In this document: piece after piece, positions 9,178 to 17,555 of the stretch
Layout: each line of letters begins with the position of its first letter
How positions within the stretch are numbered: the first letter of the stretch is position 1
Source of the DNA: Lysobacter sp.
Lineage (GTDB): Bacteria > Pseudomonadota > Gammaproteobacteria > Xanthomonadales > Xanthomonadaceae
Assembly (NCBI GenBank): GCA_013141175.1
Contig: JABFRN010000001.1
Span: 3,678,001-3,742,000, forward strand
Direction of reading: 5' to 3'
Length of the DNA: 64,000 nucleotides
Translations under genes and position numbers: made by a program
The notes under the pieces: generated by a model
What the model saw: only the letters and a program-made list of their open reading frames with translations
Told to the model about the DNA's origin: nothing
Database searches by the model: none

Positions 9178-9183
9178 TAGAAT
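9178..9183 (+). promoter_or_regulatory. Candidate -10 box of nfuA, placing the start at the ATG
   Basis: TAGAAT at 9178-9183 ends 6 bases before the nfuA ATG at 9190, so initiation would fall on or next to the A of the start codon, giving a leaderless mRNA. No Shine-Dalgarno sequence is seen before the ATG, which agrees. The -35 region is weak. Confidence 0.35.
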
Positions 9184-9189
9184 AGCCCG

Positions 9190-9783
9190 ATGATCCAGAT
9201 TTCCGAATCCGCCCAGTCGCATTTCCGCCGTTTGATCGAACGCGAGGCCCTGCCGGGGCTTGGCGTACGCTTGAGCGCCATGCATCCCGGCACGCCGCGT
9301 GCGGACGTGCGTCTTGAGTTCGCCGAGCCTCATGACCTGCAGGGCGACGAATGGGCGGTGGATTGCGAGGGTTTCACGCTGTGGTTGGATGCAGGCAGCG
9401 TGCAGTATCTCGATGGTGCCGAGATCGATTACACGACGCAGGCCACCGGCGGGCAGTTGCAGATCCGGGCGCCGAAGATCAAGGGTGAGGTGCCCACCGA
9501 ATCGGCATCGCTGGTGGAACGCGTGCGCTGGCTGGTCGAACACGAGATCAATCCGCAACTCGCCCAGCACAAAGGGCATGTTTCGGTCCAGGAAATCACC
9601 GCCGATGGCGTGGTCCTGCTCAACTTCGGCGGTGGTTGCCACGGCTGTGGGATGGCCGATGTGACTTTGAAGCAGGGGATCGAGAAAACCCTGATGGAGA
9701 AAGTGCCGGGCGTGACCGCAGTACGCGACGCGACCGACCACGCCAGCGGAACGGCACCCTACATCGCGCGTTCGTCGAACTGA
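9190..9783 (+). CDS. nfuA: Iron-sulfur cluster carrier NfuA
   Basis: A 197-residue protein. It has an N-terminal degenerate A-type (HesB/IscA-like) domain (about 1-95) without the three A-type cysteines, and a C-terminal NifU-like domain with the cluster-binding pair C150-x-x-C153 ([11 protein letters not shown]). By family it carries a [4Fe-4S] cluster to client apo-proteins, especially under stress. The first ATG directly follows a -10-like box (see 9178). The next gene starts 13 bases after its stop. Confidence 0.93.
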   Translation: MIQISESAQSHFRRLIEREALPGLGVRLSAMHPGTPRADVRLEFAEPHDLQGDEWAVDCEGFTLWLDAGSVQYLDGAEIDYTTQATGGQLQIRAPKIKGEVPTESASLVERVRWLVEHEINPQLAQHKGHVSVQEITADGVVLLNFGGGCHGCGMADVTLKQGIEKTLMEKVPGVTAVRDATDHASGTAPYIARSSN

Positions 9784-9796
9784 CCGGCTGCGCCGC

Positions 9797-11470
9797 GTGT
9801 TTTCCGCCGCGGAACTGATCGAGACCCTTCACGCTCGTGACGGGCGTCGTTGGCCATTGCATACGGATCGTCCGTTCGGCACGTTTCCGCCGACCTGGCG
9901 GGCCTGGTTCCTGGCGATGAACGAGCGCCCCGGTGCCGTCATGGGCGCACCGGTGGTCGATTACCTCAATGTTCTGCTGACCAGAGCTCCGGGCAGAGCG
10001 CCTGCTGCGAGCGTCGAACTGGGCCGTTGGAAGGCGTTCGCGAGTCTTGCCCGTCAGCAATGGGATCCGGCGCCGCGCGATCAGCGTGGCGTTCGGCGCA
10101 TCGCCGTCGTGACTTCGGGCCTGCTGCACCTGTTCTTCGCGCTGATGCTGCTTTGGGTGGGCTACGTGGCGATCGGCGACGCCCCGCCAGAGGCGCGCGA
10201 AGCGGGCGAATCGGTACAGGTCGAATACATCGGGACAGGCACACCCGCCGAGACGGGTGCTGCACCGGCGCCCGGCGAGACGGATGCGCCTGCTGCGGCA
10301 AGTGCGGGGGCGCCATCACGGACGGCCGCCGCCTCGCCGCCGCCGACAGCCTCCTCGTCCGCCCGGCAGGAAAACAGCAACGATCAACCACCGCAGCCAG
10401 CACAGGCGGTCAGCGCCCAATCCCTGGTGGTGACCGAAACCGCCCAGCCCGATATCGATTTCACCCTGCCGGCGCCGGTTCCGCGCGATCTGTCGCTGCC
10501 GCAGCTGGAGATTGCGACTCCGGAACTGACCACCGAGATCGCCAAGGTCGAAACCTTCGAGCCACGTCCTTCGGTGCGTGTGCTCGAACGTCCGACGCCA
10601 CAGTCGCCCACGCCGACCGTGCCCACGCTGCGTACTGGAATCGCGGAGATCGAAGTGCGGCAGCCGCTGCCGCAAGTCGAGGTGCGCGCATTGCCGCAGA
10701 CGCCAGTACGCGCGCCGCAATTGCGCGAGCCCACGCTGCGGGCCACACCGAGTGAAATCCAGGTGCGGGCCCGCCCGGCGCCGACGGCCGCGCCAACCGC
10801 TGCGGCTTCGCCGACGCCTGCGCCTTCTGCGCCGGCAAACACCGCAGCAGCGGGGCGTTCGCCATCCACGGCCACGGCAAGCGTTCCAGCGGCGGGTGGT
10901 AGACCGCAGGCGCAGGGCACCGGGCGTCCGGCCAGCGTCGCGCCGTCGGGTGCGGGGCCATCGCCATCGCCGCGCCCGGGCACTGCCGCCAGCCCGACCC
11001 GCAGCGATGACTGGGGCGACTCCAATCGCAATGTACCCGGCAACAGTACCGCCGGCCGCAATCCGGGCCTGTTCAACAGCGATGGCACCGTCCGCCTGCC
11101 CGGCGATGGCGGTCGCGCGGGCGGCGGGTTGCCGCCGGGTACGGTCATCGAGGACTTCGAGAAGATCGATCGCATGGGCACATGGCTGAAGCGCCCGCCA
11201 TTCGACTACACGCCCACGCGTTTCGACCGTTTCTGGGTGCCCAACCGTTCGCTGCTGGAAGAATGGGTGAGCCGCGGGATCAAGAAAGTGGCGATCCGGA
11301 TCCCTGGCACCACCAAGCGGATCGAATGCACGGTGTCGCTGCTGCAGGCGGGTGGCGGCTGCTCGCTCTACGACCCCAACCTGCAGGATCAGGAAGCCAT
11401 CGCGCGTCCACCGCCGGATGTGCCGTTCAAACCGGAGCTTCAGGAAGACAAGGACAGCCTGAAAAAATAA
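9797..11470 (+). CDS. Transmembrane repetitive protein, Pro/Ala-rich, unknown function
   Basis: A 557-residue protein with a GTG start 13 bases after nfuA. Residues about 1-100 are a cytoplasmic-looking domain; one hydrophobic helix follows (about 105-125, VVTSGLLHLFFALMLLWVGYVAI); then comes ~330 residues of Pro/Ala/Thr-rich low complexity with recurrent 'EVR.LPQ' and 'VRAPQLREPTLR' type units; last is a globular C-terminal domain (about 455-557) with two Cys (IECTVSLLQAGGGCSLYD) that could form a disulfide in the periplasm. The layout (one helix plus extended Pro-rich spacer plus small end domain) is TonB-like, but no TonB C-terminal motif is seen. Similar proteins are annotated in Xanthomonadaceae as 'transmembrane repetitive protein'. 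Confidence 0.75.
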   Translation: MFSAAELIETLHARDGRRWPLHTDRPFGTFPPTWRAWFLAMNERPGAVMGAPVVDYLNVLLTRAPGRAPAASVELGRWKAFASLARQQWDPAPRDQRGVRRIAVVTSGLLHLFFALMLLWVGYVAIGDAPPEAREAGESVQVEYIGTGTPAETGAAPAPGETDAPAAASAGAPSRTAAASPPPTASSSARQENSNDQPPQPAQAVSAQSLVVTETAQPDIDFTLPAPVPRDLSLPQLEIATPELTTEIAKVETFEPRPSVRVLERPTPQSPTPTVPTLRTGIAEIEVRQPLPQVEVRALPQTPVRAPQLREPTLRATPSEIQVRARPAPTAAPTAAASPTPAPSAPANTAAAGRSPSTATASVPAAGGRPQAQGTGRPASVAPSGAGPSPSPRPGTAASPTRSDDWGDSNRNVPGNSTAGRNPGLFNSDGTVRLPGDGGRAGGGLPPGTVIEDFEKIDRMGTWLKRPPFDYTPTRFDRFWVPNRSLLEEWVSRGIKKVAIRIPGTTKRIECTVSLLQAGGGCSLYDPNLQDQEAIARPPPDVPFKPELQEDKDSLKK

Positions 11471-11485
11471 TCGCGTGCCTACGTA

Positions 11486-11509
11486 AAAGGGAGCCTCTCG
11501 GCTCCCTTT
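11486..11509. terminator. Bidirectional terminator
   Basis: AAAGGGAGCC-TCTC-GGCTCCCTTT, perfect 10-base arms with A/T ends, lying between the convergent repetitive-protein gene and the cytochrome gene. Confidence 0.8.
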
Positions 11510-11537
11510 CGATTTGGAACGCACGGCTTCAACGTGG

Positions 11538-11987
11538 TCAGCGGTTGTGCAGATCGCCCAGCGGACCTGCCTGCGAAGCGAAGTATGCGGCGAGGTCGGC
11601 GATCCCCTGATCGTCGAGCTTGCCGGCCTCGGCCGCACCCTTGATCTGGACGGACATCAACGCATGGTCACGACCACCGTCGCGATACTGCTGGATCGTA
11701 TGGAAGAGGTAGTCCTGGTATTGACCGGCAAGGACCGGATAGGTCGCATCGATCGGTTTGGCACCACCAGCGCCGTGGCAGTCGACACACGCCTGGCCGG
11801 TCGTGCTCAATGTCTTGTCGACCGCGATCAGTGCGCCGCGGGCCCCGTCGCCATCGTAGGCACCGATATGTTTGTGTGCAGCCTCGTGGGCCTCGCCTCC
11901 TGCCGCCGGTGCTTCGGTTTTCGAGCAGGCAGCAAGGACAAGGCCGATGGCCAGGGTTAAGGCGATCGCAAGGGGGCGTTTCGTCAT
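11538..11987 (-). CDS. Cytochrome c lipoprotein
   Basis: A 149-residue protein with a lipoprotein signal (LVLAAC, Cys about 19) and one class I cytochrome c domain with the heme site CVDCH, followed by a likely Met axial ligand (ALMSVQ) and a C-terminal DDQGIADLAAYFASQ helix typical of cytochromes c4/c5/c553. It should be an electron carrier anchored in the periplasm. The ATG at 11987 is chosen because the signal peptide starts there. It lies 11 bases downstream of the other cytochrome gene, so the two form an operon. Confidence 0.85.
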   Translation of the reverse strand: MTKRPLAIALTLAIGLVLAACSKTEAPAAGGEAHEAAHKHIGAYDGDGARGALIAVDKTLSTTGQACVDCHGAGGAKPIDATYPVLAGQYQDYLFHTIQQYRDGGRDHALMSVQIKGAAEAGKLDDQGIADLAAYFASQAGPLGDLHNR

Positions 11988-11998
11988 GCGGGCGGCGC

Positions 11999-12352
11999 TC
12001 ACTTCTTCAGACTCGAAAGGTAGGCGGCAATGTCGGCGATGTCCTGCTCGGAAAAGCTCTGCCCCTGCGCCTGCATGGTCGGGTGCTTGCGTCCACCCTG
12101 CTTGTAGGCGGTCAGCGCATTGACCAGATACTCGGGCGTCTGCCCGGTGATTTTCGGGACCTGGTAGTTCGGGTAGGCATTCTTGTAGCCGGTGACGCCG
12201 TGGCAACCCTGACAGGTGTAGGTCAGTTGCTTGCCTCTCTCGGGAGAGCCGGTAGCGGGAGTCTGCGCATGCGCTGCGAGCGAGGCGAAGAGAAAAAGGC
12301 AGCCGGCGAGCAGCGGAAAACGATTCGGCGATCGGATCATGTCTGGCGTCAT
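11999..12352 (-). CDS. Periplasmic cytochrome c (c553/c4 type)
   Basis: 117 residues if read from the ATG at 12352; a second ATG 4 codons later (12340) fits equally. A Sec signal peptide (FPLLAGCLFLFASLAAHAQ) is followed by one cytochrome c domain with heme site CQGCH, axial Met candidate in HPTMQAQ and the end helix DIADIAAYLSSLKK. Together with the next gene it looks like a split two-heme c4-like system feeding a terminal oxidase. No oxidase gene is in the window. Confidence 0.85.
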   Translation of the reverse strand: MTPDMIRSPNRFPLLAGCLFLFASLAAHAQTPATGSPERGKQLTYTCQGCHGVTGYKNAYPNYQVPKITGQTPEYLVNALTAYKQGGRKHPTMQAQGQSFSEQDIADIAAYLSSLKK

Positions 12353-12658
12353 GTCAGGGCAGTGGTGTCGGGCTTGACTACGGATCGGGGCACAGGCTTC
12401 GCACTGCTTGGCATGTCGTTTGAGGTCCACACCGAGCACCGTCGCGAGCGTGCAATCCGAACAGTATAGCGTGCGCCCAAAGCGTGTCATGTCCTTTGTC
12501 GCGGTCTCGCCCGGGACGGGCGGTCGGCCGGGCATCATGGTGCGCGCCGCCGATGCCGTTGGACTCGCGCGCATGACACGGGTCACCATGACCTCTGGCC
12601 GATGCTGGTCGCTGAAGGGTGATATACCTTGATACAACACCTCACAACCATCCCGACG
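12353..12658. other. Divergent promoter region, cytochromes / RND pump
   Basis: About 305 bases with no credible gene. The minus-strand promoter candidate at 12463-12490 serves the cytochromes. The region just above 12630 (GATATACC at about 12621-12628) may serve the pump operon. Confidence 0.5.
12463..12490 (-). promoter_or_regulatory. Candidate sigma-70 promoter of the cytochrome c pair
   Basis: Reading the minus strand, ATGACA (12490-12485), 16 bases, then TATACT (12468-12463). The -10 is a 5/6 match. The start point would be near 12456, giving a leader of about 100 bases. Confidence 0.45.
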
Positions 12659-13816
12659 ATGCCCACAATGCCTGCTGATCCCTCATCGCGTCCACCGGTC
12701 AGCAAGATCGCCCATGCCCGTGTTTTCGGCATTGCGATCCTGGTCAGCTGCCTGGCCCTGACGGCCTGTAAATCCGGCGCTGACGGCGATGCCGACAAAG
12801 CCAAAGCCGAGGCGGAGGAGAAGAAGGCCCAGGACGCCGTACCTGTGGAAGTAGCCCGAGTCTCGCGCCGGGCGATCGCCGCCAGTTACACCGGCACCGC
12901 GCCTCTGGAAGCCCGGGGCGAGTCGCAGGTCGTCGCCAAGACATCCGGCGTCGCGCTGCAGGTGCTGGTCGAAGTGGGCCAGCAGGTGCGGGCGGGGCAG
13001 GTGCTGATCCGGCTCGACTCCGACCGTGCCGCACTGCAGGCGGCGCAGAGCGCGGCGCAGATGCGCAAGCTCGAGGCCAACTACCACCGTTCGCTGCAAC
13101 TGTCGAAGCAGCAGCTCGTCAGCGCCAACGATCTCGATCAGCTCAAGTTCGACCTCGAGAACGCGCGTGCGGTGAACCGGCTCGCGAATCTCGAAATGTC
13201 CTACGCCAACGTGACCGCGCCGATTTCAGGTGTGATCGCCGAGCGTTCGATCAAGGCCGGCAACTTCGTCCAGATCAACACGCCGATTTTCCGCATCGTC
13301 GACACCTCGCGACTGGAAGCGACGCTCAATGTCCCCGAGCGCGAATTGGCCACGCTCAAGGCCGGTTTGCCCGTGCAACTCCAGGTCGATGCCTTGCCCG
13401 GGCGCCCGTTCCAGGGTCGCGTCGATCGCGTCGCGCCGGTGATCGATTCCGGCAGCGGTACGTTCCGGGTGATCTGCGCGTTCGAAAGCGGCGGCTTGCT
13501 GCAGCCGGGCATGTTCGGCCGGATCAAGATCGACTACGACCAACGCGCCGATGCGCTGGTCGTGCCGCGCGTCGCGCTGCTCGACGATGAGGGCGACCCG
13601 GCGGTATTTGCGGTGAAGAGCGGCAAGGCCGCGCGCGTGCCGGTCAAACTGGGCTATATCGACGGGCAATGGGCGGAAATCCGTTCGGGATTGGCCGAAG
13701 GCGCCCAGGTCGTGGTCGCGGGCAAGACCGCGCTGCGCGACGGCACGTTGGTCCAGGTGCTCGGCGCGCCCGGCGCGAAGCCGGCGGTCGCAGCAACTGC
13801 GGCAAAGCAGAACTGA
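12659..13816 (+). CDS. RND efflux periplasmic adaptor (membrane fusion) lipoprotein
   Basis: A 385-residue HlyD/AcrA-type adaptor that links an inner-membrane RND permease to an outer-membrane channel. It has a signal with lipobox (LALTAC), a biotinyl-lipoyl-like barrel (GESQVVAKTSGVALQVLVEVGQQVRAGQVLIRLD), a short alpha-hairpin, the second lipoyl half (MSYANVTAPISGVIAERSIKAGNFV), a beta-barrel and a membrane-proximal domain. The ATG at 12659 is preferred over an upstream TTG at 12629. The next gene begins 13 bases after its stop. No outer-membrane factor is encoded nearby, so a shared TolC-like channel must be used. Confidence 0.9.
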   Translation: MPTMPADPSSRPPVSKIAHARVFGIAILVSCLALTACKSGADGDADKAKAEAEEKKAQDAVPVEVARVSRRAIAASYTGTAPLEARGESQVVAKTSGVALQVLVEVGQQVRAGQVLIRLDSDRAALQAAQSAAQMRKLEANYHRSLQLSKQQLVSANDLDQLKFDLENARAVNRLANLEMSYANVTAPISGVIAERSIKAGNFVQINTPIFRIVDTSRLEATLNVPERELATLKAGLPVQLQVDALPGRPFQGRVDRVAPVIDSGSGTFRVICAFESGGLLQPGMFGRIKIDYDQRADALVVPRVALLDDEGDPAVFAVKSGKAARVPVKLGYIDGQWAEIRSGLAEGAQVVVAGKTALRDGTLVQVLGAPGAKPAVAATAAKQN

Positions 13817-13829
13817 GCCTGGGGGCCAC

Positions 13830-16800
13830 GTGAGCAAGGACAACGCAGTGCACGGCTCGACGGGCCCGTTCAATCTTGTCGAGTTCTCGACCCGGCGTCG
13901 CGTCACCATTGCGATGATGACCATCACGCTGGTGCTGTTCGGCGTGATCGCGCTCGGAGACCTCAAAGTCAACCTGTTGCCGGACTTGAGCTATCCGACG
14001 CTCACGGTACGCACCGAATACACCGGCGCGGCGCCCTCCGAAATCGAAACCCTGATCAGCGAGCCGGTGGAAGAAGCCGTGGGCGTGGTCAAGGGGCTGC
14101 GCAAGCTGAAGTCGGTCTCGCGGACCGGCCAGAGCGATGTCGTGCTCGAGTTCGCATGGGGCACCGACATGGACCAGGCCAGCCTGGAAGTGCGCGACAA
14201 GATGGAAGTCGTGCAGTTGCCGCTGGAAGCCAAAAAGCCCGTGCTGCTGCGCTTCAATCCGTCGACCGAGCCGATCCTGCGCCTCGCGCTGTCGCCGAAG
14301 GTCGCTGGGGACGAGGCCGATGCGATCCGTCGGTTGACCGATCTGCGTCGTTACGCAGACGATGATCTGAAGAAGAAACTCGAACCGGTCGACGGCGTGG
14401 CGGCGGTCAAGGTCGGCGGCGGCCTGGAGGACGAGATCCAGGTCGATATCGACCAGCAGAGACTCGCCCAGCTCAACCTGCCGATCGCGACGGTCGTGAG
14501 TCGCCTGCAGCAGGAAAACATCAATATCTCCGGCGGTCGCCTTGAAGAAGGCTCCCAGCGTTATCTTGTGCGAACCGTCAACCAGTTCGCCAGCGTCGCC
14601 GAAATGCGCGAGATGCTGGTTACCACGCAGTCCGGCGGCAACAGCGCAGCCGACAGCGCGGCGCAGCAGATGGCCCGCGTCGCCGCCGCCAGCGGCGATG
14701 CGGCCTCGATGGCCGCCGCTGCATCGGTGCAGAGTTCGAGTTCCGGATCGTCTTCGGCAGTGGCCGGCGGCATGCCGGTGCGGTTGAAGGATGTCGCCGA
14801 TGTGCGTCAGGGCTACAAGGAGCGCGAAGCGATCATCCGTCTGGCCGGCAAGGAAGCGGTCGAACTGGCGATCTACAAGGAAGGCGACGCCAACACCGTC
14901 GCCACCGCCGACGCGATCGCCGCGCAGCTCAAGCGGATCGAGGACCAGATCCCCGACGATGTCGAGCTGACGACCATCGACGACCAGTCGCAGTTCATCC
15001 GCAATGCGATCAGCGACGTCAAGAAGGATGCGGTGATCGGCGGCCTGCTCGCGATCCTCATCATCTTCCTGTTCCTGCGCGACGGCTGGAGCACGTTCGT
15101 GATCTCGCTGTCGTTGCCGGTCTCGATCATCGCGACCTTCTTCTTCATGGGCCAGTTCGACCTCAGCCTCAATGTGATGTCGCTGGGAGGATTGGCGTTG
15201 GCGACCGGTCTGGTGGTCGACGACTCGATCGTGGTGCTTGAAAGCATCGCCAAGGCGCGGGAGCGCGGCCTCGGCATTCTCGAAGCCTCGATCCAGGGCA
15301 CCCGCGAAGTCAGCATGGCGGTCGTCGCGTCGACCCTGACCACGATCGCGGTGTTCCTGCCGCTGGTGTTCGTACAGGGCATCGCCGGCCAGTTGTTCCG
15401 GGACCAGGCACTGACCGTCGCGATCGCGATTGCCATCTCGCTGGTGGTGTCGATGACGTTGATTCCGATGCTCAGCGCACTGAAAGGGCGCCCGGCATCG
15501 GGTTATGCCGACGAGCCGGCGCATCCGCAAAACGAGGAGATCGCGGCTGCGCATCGCGATGTCCTATCGCTGGTGAAGCTACCGCTCGGGCTGCAGATGC
15601 CCGTGGCCATCCGTTGGTTGTTGACCATCGCAGCCTTTCCGATCATGTTCCTGCTCGGCAGTCTGCTGTCGGTCAGGAATATGAATTTGTTGTTCGTTTG
15701 GCCGCTCGGATTGACATGGTCCGCTGCAGCAAGATGGATGTTGTGGCTTGTTCTGTTGGCTCTCAGGATTGTCGTCTTCCCGATGTGGATGATCTTTCTG
15801 TTCTTGTCCTTGTATGGCGCGCCGATTTGTTATGGGCTGGCGCGATTCGTGATTGCGGCCTGGCGTCTCGCGTCCAAGATTGTCGGGCCGGTCATGCGCA
15901 AGCTCAGCGATCTGGCGATGGCGCCGTACTCGCGCGCCGAACGCGGCTATCTGCGCCTGCTGCCCGCAGCGCTGACCCGGCCGGCGCTGGTGCTGTCCGC
16001 AGCGGCCATCGCGTTCGCCGGGACGCTGGCGCTGGTGCCGATGCTGGGCGCGGACCTGATTCCGCAGTTGGCCCAGGACCGTTTCGAAATGACGGTCAAA
16101 CTGCCGCCCGGCACGCCGCTGCGCGCGACCGACGCATTGGTCCGCGATTTGCAGCTCAAGCACAGCAAGGACGATGGTATCCGCACGATGTTCGGCGTCA
16201 GCGGCAGCGGCACGCGGCTGGACGCCAACCCGACCGAGAGCGGCGAGAACATCGGCAAGCTGACGGTGGTGATGGCCGATGGCGGCAGCAAGGACATCGA
16301 AGCGGCGCAAACCGATCGCCTGCGCAAGACGATGGAGGAGACTCCGGAAGCCCAGGTCGATTTCGCCCGCCCCGAGCTGTTCAGTTTTTCGACGCCGCTG
16401 GAGATCGAATTGCGCGGACAGGATCTGGCGTCGATCGAACGCGCGGGCCAGCAGATGGCGGCGATGTTGCGCGCCAATCCGCACTATGCCGACGTCAAGT
16501 CGACGGTGGAGCAGGGCTTCCCGGAGATCCAGATCCGCTTCGACCAGGATCGCGCCGGTGCGCTCGGCCTCAGCACGCGACAGATCGCCGACGCGGTGGT
16601 GCAGAAAGTGCGCGGTGAAGTGGCCACGCGTTACAGTTTTCGCGATCGCAAGATCGACGTGCTGGTACGCGCCCGGGAATCGGATCGGTCATCGCTGGAA
16701 GACATCAAGCGTCTCATCGTCAATCCGGGCAGCGATCGCCCGGTGACCCTCGACGCGGTGGCCGAAGTGGTCGCCACCACCGGCCCCAGCGAGATCCATC

Positions 16801-17555
16801 GCGCCGATCAGGTGCGCGTGGCGATCGTGTCGTCCAACCTGCGCGATATCGACCTCGGCGCCGCGGTTCGCGAAGTCGATCAGATGGTCGCGGCGAAGCC
16901 ACTGGATGCGGACGTGCGCATGCACATCGGCGGCCAGGGCGAAGAGCTGAAAGAGTCGATCAATTCGCTGATCTTCGCTTTCGCACTGGCGGTGTTTCTC
17001 GTCTACCTGGTGATGGCCTCCCAGTTCGAATCGTTGCTGCATCCGTTCGTCATCCTGTTCACCATCCCGCTGGCGATGGTCGGCGCGGTGCTGGCCTTGT
17101 TGCTGACCGGTTCAACCGTTTCGGTCGTGGTGTTCATCGGTCTGATCCTGCTGGTCGGTCTGGTGACCAAGAACGCGATCATCCTGATCGACAAGGTCAA
17201 CCAGTTGCGCGAGGAAGGCGTCGCCAAGCGCGATGCGCTGGTCGAGGGCGCACGCTCGCGCCTGCGCCCGATCATCATGACCACGCTGTGCACGCTGTTC
17301 GGCTTCCTGCCGCTGGCGCTGGCCTTCGGCGAAGGTGCGGAAGTGCGCTCGCCGATGGCGATCACGGTGATCGGTGGCCTGCTGGTGTCGACGCTGCTGA
17401 CGCTGGTGGTGATTCCGGTGGTCTACGATCTGCTCGATCGCCGGACCGACGGTTACTACCTCGAACGTGGCCGCCGTGCGCGTCGCGAGGCGCTGGAAGC
17501 AGCCGATGCCATCGATCATGAGGCCGGTACGGTTCCGGGCGAGGGCACGGCATGA
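13830..17555 (+). CDS. RND efflux permease 1, extended with extra membrane segments
   Basis: A 1241-residue HAE1-type proton-driven permease with a GTG start after GGGGCC. The TM4 proton-relay signature LVVDDSIVVLE is present near residue 465. The protein is about 200 residues longer than usual (1020-1050). There is a Ser/Ala-rich insert of about 45 residues in the first porter loop (about 270-312) and about 130 extra residues between the two halves (about 555-690) with three to four hydrophobic stretches (for example WLLTIAAFPIMFLLGSLL). The gene overlaps the next permease by 4 bases (ATGA), pointing to translational coupling. Confidence 0.9.
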   Translation: MSKDNAVHGSTGPFNLVEFSTRRRVTIAMMTITLVLFGVIALGDLKVNLLPDLSYPTLTVRTEYTGAAPSEIETLISEPVEEAVGVVKGLRKLKSVSRTGQSDVVLEFAWGTDMDQASLEVRDKMEVVQLPLEAKKPVLLRFNPSTEPILRLALSPKVAGDEADAIRRLTDLRRYADDDLKKKLEPVDGVAAVKVGGGLEDEIQVDIDQQRLAQLNLPIATVVSRLQQENINISGGRLEEGSQRYLVRTVNQFASVAEMREMLVTTQSGGNSAADSAAQQMARVAAASGDAASMAAAASVQSSSSGSSSAVAGGMPVRLKDVADVRQGYKEREAIIRLAGKEAVELAIYKEGDANTVATADAIAAQLKRIEDQIPDDVELTTIDDQSQFIRNAISDVKKDAVIGGLLAILIIFLFLRDGWSTFVISLSLPVSIIATFFFMGQFDLSLNVMSLGGLALATGLVVDDSIVVLESIAKARERGLGILEASIQGTREVSMAVVASTLTTIAVFLPLVFVQGIAGQLFRDQALTVAIAIAISLVVSMTLIPMLSALKGRPASGYADEPAHPQNEEIAAAHRDVLSLVKLPLGLQMPVAIRWLLTIAAFPIMFLLGSLLSVRNMNLLFVWPLGLTWSAAARWMLWLVLLALRIVVFPMWMIFLFLSLYGAPICYGLARFVIAAWRLASKIVGPVMRKLSDLAMAPYSRAERGYLRLLPAALTRPALVLSAAAIAFAGTLALVPMLGADLIPQLAQDRFEMTVKLPPGTPLRATDALVRDLQLKHSKDDGIRTMFGVSGSGTRLDANPTESGENIGKLTVVMADGGSKDIEAAQTDRLRKTMEETPEAQVDFARPELFSFSTPLEIELRGQDLASIERAGQQMAAMLRANPHYADVKSTVEQGFPEIQIRFDQDRAGALGLSTRQIADAVVQKVRGEVATRYSFRDRKIDVLVRARESDRSSLEDIKRLIVNPGSDRPVTLDAVAEVVATTGPSEIHRADQVRVAIVSSNLRDIDLGAAVREVDQMVAAKPLDADVRMHIGGQGEELKESINSLIFAFALAVFLVYLVMASQFESLLHPFVILFTIPLAMVGAVLALLLTGSTVSVVVFIGLILLVGLVTKNAIILIDKVNQLREEGVAKRDALVEGARSRLRPIIMTTLCTLFGFLPLALAFGEGAEVRSPMAITVIGGLLVSTLLTLVVIPVVYDLLDRRTDGYYLERGRRARREALEAADAIDHEAGTVPGEGTA

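Noticed and set aside
13644-15554. A 636-codon minus frame opposite the RND permease
   Set aside because: Shadow of the permease gene; His/Arg/Asp-rich and without domains.
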